Shown: piece by piece, positions 41,009-52,100 of the stretch
Numbering within the stretch: position 1 is the stretch's first letter
Layout: each line of letters opens with the position of its first letter
Assembly: GCA_905250075.1 (NCBI GenBank)
Contig: CAJNOP010000410.1
Location: forward strand, 65,345 to 129,344
Source: Rotaria sp. Silwood1
Taxonomy: Eukaryota; Rotifera; Eurotatoria; Philodinida; Philodinidae
Length of the DNA: 64,000 bases
Direction of reading: 5' to 3'
Position numbers and translations under genes: made by a program
The notes under the pieces: generated by a model
What the model saw: the letters and a program-made list of their open reading frames with translations, nothing else
What the model was told of the DNA's origin: nothing
Database searches by the model: none

Positions 41009-41282
41009 GATAAGCTATGAAAAAAAAAACAGAAAGAAACAAATATAGTTAATTAATTAATTTTTTTTTTTTTTGGTTTTTCATTTTGTAAAAACAAAAC
41101 AATTATTTTCTATTGACACAAACAGAAAAACAAATTGATTTCATTCATTCAAAAACACAAATTATTCTGCGTTATTATCATATGAAATATATATATATAC
41201 ACACAAAAAAAAAACAAAAAAAACAAAAAAAAATTACGATATTTAATTAAATGGACGGATATAAAAGAAAAAGAAATTGATA

Positions 41283-43889
41283 TCAATGATATTTTGAGCG
41301 TTTTTCACTGATATTGGATGATTTCATATCTTGACTTGCTCCATTAATACTTGCAGTAGCACTTGTTTCTTCTGACCTATCTGAAGATATATCTTCAACA
41401 ATATGTTGTTGTTGATCAATAGTTGAACGATATGAATATTTTTTAATGATTGCATCATTACCATTAAGTAATGGTGCAAGTTTTTTTTTATAGAGATGTG
41501 TTTTAGGTGATGATAATTGTTTAACATTATTAGTAACATCTTCTAATGTTTTATTTGATATTGAAGATAATTCATCTGTATAAGATGATGTTGATTTAGC
41601 ACTATTAATTGGTTTTAAACGACCACTTGGTGGTCGCATAACATTTGATGATGATGATGATGGTAAACAATTAGTAAAATATGTATCTGATTGTTGTTTA
41701 ATTCGAAATACTTTTTGACCAGCAACAGTTAAATCAAGTGTTGGTATTGATTCTGTTGAACTTGATTTAGAACTTGATTTAAGTCTATTTGATATTGATA
41801 AATTTCCATTATTAGAATTAATATGATTTGATGGTGAATGTGAAAAATCTTTATTAACTGTTGTTTTACGAATTTTTTGTTTTGATTTATTTCTTGATGA
41901 TAATTGTTGTTGATCATCAAGAAAACGATAATCATCATACATTGAATTTTTATTTGTTTGTTGTTGAAATCGTTCATCATTATGACGTAATAAAAGACGT
42001 GAATTAGATTTTTCATATTCTAATAAATAATCATCATTATCATCACTACCATGACCTGCAAGACTATTTGCATCACTTTGATCATCATCTTCTGAATGTG
42101 TTGAATTTATAATAATATGATTATGATGTTTTTGAATATTAGATAAATTATTTAATTTTATTGAACTTTTTCGTGGCTTAATAGGTGGTGGATTTGTTGT
42201 TATTGTTGATGATGATAATGATCGATTAAAATCTTTTTCATTATTATTATTATCTTGTTGATTTGAATAATTTATTGTACGTGAATATTTTTCTATAGAT
42301 AAATTTGGTGACGAATGAGTTTCTATTGGTAATGATTCATTTAAATGACGACGACTATTACGACGAATATATGTTGCATGACCATTACCAGGTGGTATAG
42401 GTGTTACATCATAACCATTTATTTTTATTCTACTATTATTATTGAAACTAAGAGTTGTTGATGGTCGACTATTAATATTATTATTATTATTATTTGTTTT
42501 TTCACGCAAATAAACTTCAAAAACACTTCGACAAAAATAAAGACCACGATTTTGTGCATAATCTAAAGATGATATACCATGAATATCTAAACAAATATAT
42601 ATTTATTTTAGTAAAATGAAAAAATAAAAAATTATTGTTGTTGTTATTTTTTATAATACCTTTAAGATGTGGATCAGCACCATGATCTAATAATTCTTTT
42701 AATACACGTGCATGACCATGTTTTGTTGCTAAATGAAGTGGTGTTTGACGATATTTATCACCATCATGTATATATGAATAATTATTTGTTTGTTCAATCA
42801 TTTGAAATATAAGACGACAAGCATGAACAGAACCTTGTTCAGCAGCAACATGTAAACAAGTTCGTCCATCATTATCACGTAATAATATTGATTCGGATGA
42901 TAATAAATATTTTAAACATTCTAATGGTTCTGTTTTTCTTGCACTATGATGTATCCATGTTCGACCATCATTATCTTTTTCTATTATATTATTCATATAA
43001 TTAGATAATTCCTTTTTTTTTTTTAATTTTAAAAAAAAAAAAAAAAAAAAACAAAAAATTATTTTTTTTTCTCGAAAAAGACAAAAGAATGTCTTACTTT
43101 AAAATGTTCATAACGGTCAAGATGACACGCCCACATAGCTGGTGTCATACCATCAATATCTTTCATATGTATATCAGCATTATATTCAATTAATAATTTT
43201 AAACAATCAATATTTTCTGCTAAAACAGCCCAATGTAATGGTGAACGTAAATGTACATCTTGTTTTTTAACATCAGCATTATTTTCTAATAAAATTTTTA
43301 TTATTTCAATATTTATATATTGTCCATTATCTGTATAACAAGCACGATGTAAACATGTTGAACCATCATTAGCTTGTATATTTATATTTATTATTGATTT
43401 ATATTCATCTAATAAATAATTTAATATATTTATTTGTTGATATTGTACAGAATATGTTAATAAATCTCTTCCAAATGAATCAACACATTCAATTAAATCT
43501 GGTTCTATATTTAATAATTCTTTAACATATCGTAAATCACCTTCACGTACAGCAATAATTATTGGTGATAAATTAATAAAATTATTTAATGAATGTTTTG
43601 GTATTATTTGTTTAACTTTATTTGATTCAACATCAATCCATGGCCATTGAAATTTATCGGGTGCTTCACGAAATGGTGTTAATGGACTTAAACCACGTTC
43701 AATTGTCCATTGTAATGGTTTTTGTTCTTTATCACGTTTTTGTAATATTAAATAATATTGTTGTAAAAAATGAAGAGCATGTAAAAGTGTATCACGTAAA
43801 CGTGAACTTGCTTCTTCATCAGGTAGTTTAAGTAAAAACTCGAGTATAGTTGATGATGTCTTTTGAAAATCTTTACGTTTAATAGCCAT
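41283..43889 (-). CDS. Ankyrin-repeat protein with long Asn/Ser-rich tail
   Basis: Three exons on the minus strand (43889-43098, 43011-42660, 42586-41283) give 815 residues. After a helical N-terminus of about 100 residues there are roughly eight ankyrin repeats up to about residue 405, including DGSTCLHRACYTDNG, RSPLHWAVLAENIDCLKLLI, DGMTPAMWACHLDRYEHF, DGRTWIHHSARKTEPLECL, DGRTCLHVAAEQGSVHACRL and RQTPLHLATKHGHARVLKEL. The last 400 residues, in one exon, are low-complexity and rich in Asn, Ser, Gln and basic residues, with no domain. The function and orthologue are not identified. Ankyrin repeats mediate protein binding. The start is set at MAIKRKDF (43889); the frame stays open to 43982, but that stretch looks untranslated. 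An apparent start at 42996 is internal to exon 2. Confidence 0.88.
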
Positions 43890-44807
43890 TATGTAAATAA
43901 CAATATACCTATATATAGATTTTTCTACTTTAATACACACATCTGTAATATAAATATAAAAGCTTATCGACCGAAGCGACAAATAGTAACGTGAATAAAC
44001 AATAGGATTGATGATTATATTAACAAAAAAAAAGTGTCATAGAGAAAAAGAAAAAGAAAAAACCTCAATGATCTATAAAATTTTATTATCATAATTTTCA
44101 TTTTTTTTTTGTCGTTCTGTTACGAATTACTCTAGATGTTAAATTATACATCAAATTCTTTAATGTTATTATTAAGAATGTCGAGTAACATTGTATTTAT
44201 TCTAATCAAGTATGTCTAGAAGAGTTTAAGATACATTAGATATAGACAATAAGAAGATAAAAAGAAAAAAAAAAAATGAAACATACATCTATACGAACGA
44301 TCGATGAACTTTCAAAGTTAATCAACGAACCGGTGATATGAGGTGGAGCATGTACACATATGCAATCATCGTTGGCATGTGAGTAGAACGAGAGACAGAG
44401 AGAGAGAGCGGGAGAAAACAACGAAGTTGAAATATGAAACTTTTTCTTCTTTCTCTTACTCTTTTTTTTTTCACGCACATATATATGTATATACACACAA
44501 TTACTTGAGTGTCGTTATGATGTAGGAGAGGCTACCTCTTCGTCACTTACTTCTTTAATGTTGAATGAAAATGCAGAGAGACAAAAAGAAAAAAAAAAGA
44601 AAAAGACAAGAGAACAATATTCAAAAAAAAAAAATACCAACCGAAATTTCTCGTTCAATAAAGAGAATTTTCAAAAAAGAAAAAAAGGCAAGATAATTTT
44701 ATTTAATCGAATTATACATGACACACACACACACATACAAAGAAAAAGCTAACAACTAATAGATTATATATATAAATAAATAAATTAAAAAATATATATA
44801 TTATGTT
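43890..44807. other. Intergenic region
   Basis: Holds the promoter of the ankyrin gene on its left and the 3' flank of the MICU1-like gene on its right. A GA-rich tract lies at 44389-44410 and A-rich, G-containing tracts at 44579-44700. Short reading frames here are artefacts of those tracts. Confidence 0.45.
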
Positions 44808-47800
44808 TTATAAATATGTTTCTTTTGCACATGTTATCATTGTTGAAAATAATTTCATAAATGCTGTATCTTTTGGTCTTTGAAGTCCACGTTCTAAACG
44901 ATTTTTCATTAATTGTATAAATTCAACATATGATAATAATTGATCTTCATTTTCATCAAATAATGTAAATACAACATCAATTAAATGTGAATCAAGTTCA
45001 ATATGATTAACAATTTTAGCAACATGAGCAAATATTTGTTTATCTATTGCACCACCAGCTATATGATAAAATGTTAATGCTACATCAATATCATGAATAT
45101 TACGAAGAAAATTATGAAAATTTTCATAATCTTTAAATGATATTCCTATTGATTTTGTTTCATCATCAATTGGATAAGATTTTTTAACACGTTTTAACAT
45201 TTTTTTAAAATGTTTATCTGATAAACCTGAATATGCAAGTAAGGACATTGCAAAATCTAATTCAGTCATACGTGTTTTATCATTAGGACATTTTGTTGCA
45301 CGATGAAATTCTAATTGTAATATTTCATATTGTAATTGTTCATAAAATTGTAAAAATTTTTCAATTGTTAATAATTGATCAAGATTTTCACCAAAAAAAT
45401 ATTGATTAACAGTTGATGTTTCTCGTAATATATTACCTGTTGTTGAATGATCACGATGTTTTTGTCCAATAGTTGTTTGTTCACGAATTAAATTTTTTAA
45501 TTTAGTAAATTCATCAAAATCAAAATTTCCATTACCATCTAAATCAAACATTTGAAATGCTATTTGAAAACAACGTTTTGGTGTTGATAATAATGTAACA
45601 AGAAATATATAATCACTAAATGTAATTAAACATTGTTTACCACCAATACGTTCAAATATTGATGTTTGATCAGAATTTAATTCAGAATAATATAAATGTG
45701 TATTTAAATGTTCAAGTTTTTCCCATAGATCAACACGAAAATCATAACGTTGAAATTTATCAAGTTCTAAACCATCGGGTTGTTTCAAACCTGTAGAACA
45801 AAAAAACAAAAATTTATTAAAATAAAATTTTTTTTGAAATATACCAGGTGTAATCGATCGAAGAAAATCATCTGGTGTCATACAAATAATACCTTTAAAT
45901 AGAATATTTTGTATATATATATATTGTTTTTTAATGTAGATTTATAAAATTTACCTTCAGGATTTTCATCGCTATAAACTTTTAATGTAGCAAAATATCG
46001 AAATATTTTATCGGGTGTTGAATAAGCTCGTATACGATTTTCATAAGCAATTTTTTTCTTATCACGAAATGAGATTTTTGTTTTTGTTTCTTTTGTTTCT
46101 GATTTTCGAGTTTTAGAAGTTTCCTAAAAAAAAAACAGAGTAAAAATCAAATCAAATCTCTTTTTCTTTTGTCATATCGTGATCAAAATAAAATATATTT
46201 TAATTATTTTCTCTTTGAAAAAAAAAAACATAAATTATTTATAATATTCATTTATTTTAATTGAAGTATTATCACGGAAATTATGCATAAAACATAACTG
46301 TCTAGTTGGACTAATCAATCGCAGGCATTCTTTTTAAAATTATGTAATAATAAAATGGTATGTTTCCCGTAAGATGAATGTGATGAACGGAAGTTCTTAG
46401 TTATTATATAATGATTCTTTTCTTTTGTATTTAGAAAAGGAAATCAGAATAAAGTTTCATATATATATATATAAATGTATGATGAATTGATCAAGTGAAG
46501 ATAATCACATAAGAAGAAGAAATAAGCATTGTAAAGAATGAATATATTATCATTTTATAATCTAAGAATATGAAAATTAATGATGCTTGATTAGAATTAA
46601 ACAAGCTATATTGATCTTGAATCGTCATAATGTAATAGGTCATAGTAGATGGCAAACCATAGACAACTTACGAAGGAAGTATCTGATGTGTACACTTTAC
46701 TTTTCATAAGAAAAAAAGAAAGAGATTAGTAAGGAGTTATAACTAGAGGTGTAAGCCGAAGGGGTCAAACGACGGCGGCGATTTTAATGGTCAAATGTTT
46801 TTTTCCATAGCAGTAGCGCCTACTAGACTTTATGTTTTCCTACACCGGAGGCTTTAATTGTAAAAATTCTTTTCCATAGCGGCGGCTGCTGCTATACTTT
46901 ATGTTTTTCTGCACCGACGCTGGCTTTGACAACCAAAAAAAACCAGAAGTTTTTGCTCCACAAAGACGAGAAAATGATCGATCGCATATGTATCGGTGGC
47001 GGCACATTATACTATTATCAAAAATTTTCGTTCATGGCGGCGGCGACGCAGTTGTACAGTTTACACCTGTAGTTACTGAAAACTAAGTATTCCGAAAAAA
47101 AAAAGAGTTCTTAATCTGAAACTTTGCGCCTATGAGCATGTATGTCTCTTGAGAAAGGCATATTCGTTTTCATTGAAATTTTAACGACTATCGAATGACT
47201 ACTAAATCTACGGATAGGCAAAATTTTAGATGAAAATGCTTTATTTTTGTTCTTATATCTGATGAGTGAAAACGGAGGTGTAAAAAAAAAACATAATAAA
47301 AGAAAAAAAAGAAATAATATTATGAAATAGTTTTATTATAGAATTGAAAAGTTGAAAGTTTTACTTATCAAATTTCAAATACTAAACTAACTATTTCCTA
47401 CAATAAAAAACTCAAACTAGAAACCTCAGATAAATCTTTTTTGATTTTTTCTTCATTTGAATTATTATGATTTATTTCAACTGCTGGTAAAATAGTTGCT
47501 GCTTTAACATTTGAAAATATATCTAAACGTTGTTGAGTTTCCATTGGATTAACATATGTATTCATTTCAGTCACTTGATTTGTATTAACCGGTTTTGTCC
47601 AACGATCTTCAAATTCTGTAACATTTCTACAAAAGAAAAAAAAACATCGATAAATATTTCCAATTCTTTGTATTAGAACTAAGAGATGAGCGTTATAAGT
47701 TAGTCTTCCGATCGCTTTTCAAACTGTGATAGACGATCTAATTAGTTTTTTGTTACAATCATAGAAATGTATAGATGACCAACTGTTGCTGAAATATGAT

Positions 47801-49039
47801 CTAATCTTTCTCAGAATTCAATATCAATAGAAACAAAATAAAGTATTTAATAATTGCAAAAGAATTCTTCTCATCGCTTTTCAGCAGTGTCCGGTCACAA
47901 AAAATTGACCTACATCGGACACTGATTCCCACTTTTATACAAAAAAAAAAAACCGCGCAGCCTAACTGCGGAAAAAAATCAAATTAACAACACAAGGCAA
48001 TTTAGACAAATCGGTAATTTACAAATCAATACTACATAGAAATCAGAGATGTCCATCGCGGCTCAAAATCTGCCGCTGCCGCGCCGCGGCCAAAATCAAA
48101 CAAAGCTGCCGCGCCGCTCCCGCGACGCGATGGCCTGATAAAAGAAGCTACCGCGACGCGCCTTAAAAAAACTTGCCGCTACCGCGCCGCTGCCGCGCTG
48201 GTATTCGAAAAAATGTTTTGATTTTCAAGACTTTGACTGGTTTGAAATAGAACTGATGCCGCTAATCGATCAGATTCGCTAAGTTTTACAGTATAGCATA
48301 CATAAACATGCAGATTCTGTGCAAATTCATGAATTTTTGAAATTTTTTCCTAAAAAGCTGCCGCCGCCGCGCCGCTGCCGCGACCGCAAAATGAAAATCT
48401 CCCCCGCGCCGCGATAGTTTTTGGAAAAAATCTGCCGCTGCCGCGCCGCCACCGCCACGGCGGCAGCGGCGCGGCAGTGGCAGCGGCAGCGGCAGCGCCG
48501 CGATGGACATCTCTGATAGAAATAACTTCTTTCAAGTGTATTACTTTCATCATTAACATTTCAATAAGCTACTTCTAAACTTCACTCAACATTAATTTCA
48601 CTGCATTAATTCTAGAATTTCGCCTTTGGTCAATGTCCTATTAGTAAAATTCGAGAATAAAAAATAAAGAAAAACTCTTAATTAATAATAATAAAATTAC
48701 TAACGTTAAATAGAAAATAGCATAAGCTCCAATAATAATAAAAAAAAATTGCATATAATGTACAACATGATGTCCTGGTGGTCTAACATGTCTTCGATGT
48801 CCATAATTATTATAACCAAAACTAAATTTTAATTTTCTTGTACGATATGATTGATTAATAATAATTGGTAAACGAACTTGAAGTAATGATTTTTCTTTTT
48901 CATTATTTAAATAATTATTATTTAAACATCGTATTAAATTTGATGATGTTAAAATATTTGTTTTTCTTAATAAAGATGATGAACATAAATGCCAAAAAAG
49001 ATTATTTTGTTGTTGTTTTAAAATTCCAATGAAAATCAT
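44808..49039 (-). CDS. MICU1: MICU1-like mitochondrial calcium uptake regulator
   Basis: Five exons on the minus strand (49039-48705, 47626-47425, 46123-45955, 45892-45845, 45790-44808) give 578 residues. MICU proteins sit in the intermembrane space and gate the mitochondrial calcium uniporter. Exon 1 encodes a basic presequence-like N-terminus and one membrane segment ([17 protein letters not shown]). Family motifs are [52 protein letters not shown] and [13 protein letters not shown]. The first EF-hand loop (334-345, [12 protein letters not shown]) is canonical. The second (530-541, [12 protein letters not shown]) is plausible but lacks the usual glycine at position 6. C572 in ITCAKET matches the cysteine that links MICU1 to MICU2. 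The chain stops soon after, lacking the C-terminal helix of human MICU1. It is longer than human MICU1 (476) because of the N-terminal linker. Intron 1 carries a GC-rich hAT MITE. Confidence 0.92.
46748..47071. repeat. Possible inverted-repeat element in MICU1-like intron 2
   Basis: The left end TAGAGGTGTAAGCCGAAGGG and the right end TTTACACCTGTA form a short imperfect inverted repeat. The interior has GGCGGCG-type units and two similar segments (TTTTCCATAGC...CTTTATGTTTT). The sequence GTGTAAGCCGAAGGGTC recurs at 62940. No convincing target duplication was found, so this is tentative. Confidence 0.4.
48044..48515. mobile_element. GC-rich hAT MITE family 2, copy B
   Basis: A 472-bp copy with ends CAGAGATGTCCATCGCGGC / GCGATGGACATCTCTG and a perfect 8-bp target duplication ATAGAAAT (48036-48043 and 48516-48523). 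The right half is an array of CCGCTGCCGCG and GGCAGCGGCA units. It lies in intron 1 of the MICU1-like gene. Long reading frames through it are GC-repeat artefacts. Confidence 0.93.
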
Positions 49040-49159
49040 CTACAAAGAATATTCTACAAAGAACTTTTCCCACAAAAAAAAAAAGAAAATCGATACACAC
49101 AGTGTAAAAAAAAAAAAAAGAACGGACGGAGAAAAAAGAAATTGAATATCAGACATAAA

Positions 49160-52100
49160 TTAAATTGGATCTTGTAAATCAGTCATAACATTACTTAAAT
49201 GTTTAATACGTTCTTCCCATTTTTTTTTACGTTGATTTGTATCATGTAATAAAATTCTCATTTCATCTTCGACTTCATTTATACGTATTTGTGCTTGTTG
49301 AAGTTTTTCTTCATAATTTTTTTGTATTTGATTTAATGTTTGTCGATGTCCATGTTCAATTGTTTCGAATTGTCGACGAAAATCATCATCACGTTGATGA
49401 AGTTTTTCTTCTAATTGTCTTTAATACGAAAAAAAAAAAATTCAAAAAAAAAAAATAATTTTGTTTTTACTTGTGAATTTCAAGTAAACGATTATTTTCA
49501 TCAGAAAGTTTCTTTTCATTTGTTTGATATGTTTCAGATGCACGACGAATTTTATTATCAAGTTCACTAATTAAATCTGATTTTTCTTTCCATTTACGAC
49601 TTAAAGCACTAAAATTAAAAAAAAAGAAACTTAACTGAAAATTTAAAAAGTCATCAATACTTGTAATCCGATTTAGTTTTTTCAAGTTGTTGTTGTATTT
49701 GATGTATTTCATTTTTCATTGAATCTCGTTTTTCACAAACTTTTTCATATTTTTCTTGTAATTCTTGATAAAGTAATTGTTCATCTTGTAATTGTTGTTC
49801 AAGTTCTTTATGACGATTTATTAAATCTTCACGAGCTTTTTTTATTGTTTCATCACGTTCAACAACACCCTAATAATTAATAAATAAATAATATTAATTA
49901 TTTTATTTTGTCAACATAAAATTAATTTAGACTTGAAAAATAAGATTAAAATTTATTTTTCATTATATGTTTCTTTCTCAAATAGTGAGAAGTGCAAGTT
50001 TCTTTGATGTTTCTATCAAAATCTATTTTAAAAAAATAGTAGAATATATTATATTAGGAATTTCGGTTCTGGTATCGATCAATAGGACTGATTCTTGTTT
50101 TTTGTTATATCAGCACGGAAAATGAGCAGTTTAATAACTTTCAAAAACCAAGCAAACTGTCAAATCTGTAATTTTGAAAGATCGTGTGAACTTTTCCTCT
50201 TTATAAATTGTAGTTAGTAAACATTCCCGTCAGTATTTCATTGATTTTCCGTCTCAATATTGTTATTAATCGCTAAACTGATTTTGTCATATCGGAAATT
50301 AAAGTCTTTTTTGATTTTATATTTTTCTGTATAGAAGATATGTGATATGAATCACACTTTTTTCTTTCTATAATAATTTCAATTGAATTATAAAAATAAT
50401 AGTTTCAATTACAGATAAAAAATTCATATTTTTATCGATCATATTCAAACTTTCGAAATTCAAAAAAAAAAAGAGAAGTTGAATATTTCAGAAAACTTTA
50501 TATTGAAAAACTTCAACATAGCTACAAAATAAATATTGAATTAAAAATAAAATTATGCAAAAAAAATTATTCTATGAAGATTATTAAGAAAATAAAACAA
50601 GCAAATATTGAAACAAAAAATAAAAAGCTTTACGATATGATTTTACTCAATTGTTTAATTTGAATTGTACCTTTAACAATGTCTATAAAATGATATTTGA
50701 ACTTTTTTTCATCACATCTAAACATTATCTGTTCAAAGTCATACTAATAAAGATAATTAAATATATTCTATTTTCATTTACAAAAAGTAACGATCTTGGC
50801 TATTTTTTGAATAACTGCAACAATTTTTTGACTTCAAAACAGAGATGTCCATCGCGGCCCTGCCGCGCCGCTGCCGCGATGGCCTGTGGCGGCAGCGGCA
50901 GGTTTTTTAAAAGACCATCGCGGCAGCGGCAGGATTTTTTTGGGGAACATTGAAAAACTGCATGAATTTAATAGAATTTCAGGGTTTACAAATGAAACAC
51001 CCAGAGACTGAATGAATCTGATGGACTAGTACCAATATCTCTGGTCAAATATAGTCGCAGCAGTGAAATTAGAAACACTTTTTTGTAAACCGCCGCGGCG
51101 GTACGTTTATTTTATAATTCATCGCGGCAGCGGCGCGGCAACGTTTTTTTTATAAGCCATCGCGGCGCGGCAACATTTTTTTATAAACCGTCGCGGCGCG
51201 GCTGCGATGCGGCAGCTTTTTTTTTTCTAAGGCCGCGGCGCGGCAGCGCCAGATTTTCAGCCGCGATGGACATCTCTGCTTCAAAAGAGTTCCTTATCTG
51301 AAATCGAATAGTAATGTTTGTGTTCAGTCTCAATAGTTAACAAATCTTTTTTTTGCCTCTCAAAATCTATTTGCTCTAATAGGAGGCTTATGAAAAGTTT
51401 TTTTTTACTCTGATATAACTTTCTGAATTTTCTATGAATTAATATAATTACATCTTTAAGTTTTTGAATAGTATCCAATTGACTTTCAATAATAGTTTGT
51501 TTAATACGACATGTATCAACTTCTTTATCTAATTGTTTTTTTAATGTATTAACTTCACTTGTTAAAGTTTGTATAGTTGATTCTAAACGACCACGATCTT
51601 GAGCTAATGAAGCACCTAATAAAACAAAAAACACAAAAAAAATGAAATAACTAAAAAAAAAAGAAAATAAAACCTTGATGTGCTAATTCATGACTCCATA
51701 ATTTTTTTTCTTCTCTTAAACCTGATAAAACAGATTCTTGTGCAATAATTTTTGAATCTAATTCACGACGTTCTTTTTGTAATAATAAAATTTGTTCACG
51801 AATTTTTTTTAATTCATCTATTGTACGTTCAAGTTTTGTTGTTAAATGTTTATTTTGATGAGTTAAATTTTCATTTAGTTTTGTACGTTCTTGTAAACGT
51901 TGTTTTTGTTCACGAACTAACTACAAAAAACAAAAAACAAAAATTGTAAATTATGATTAGAAATATTATATTAAATATATATAACATACCACCATTAAAT
52001 CATTAACCATTTTTCGATCAGATTCTTCACGTTGTTTTATATTTGTTGATGATGATTGAAGAAGTTCATTTTCTTTTTGAAGAATTTCATTAGTTTTTAA

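Noticed and set aside
42517..42996. Separate ankyrin gene starting at 42996
   Set aside because: Splice sites join it in frame with 43889-43098 and 42586-41283; the frame past 42660 reads into the intron.
47886..47925. 40-bp palindrome CAGTGTCCGG...CGGACACTG as a micro-MITE
   Set aside because: Ends resemble the 61994 element, but the flanking 8-mers do not match, so insertion is not supported.
48286..48559. Ala/Pro-rich and Arg-rich minus-strand frames
   Set aside because: Products of the GC-repeat array in the GC-rich MITE, without conservation or splice context.
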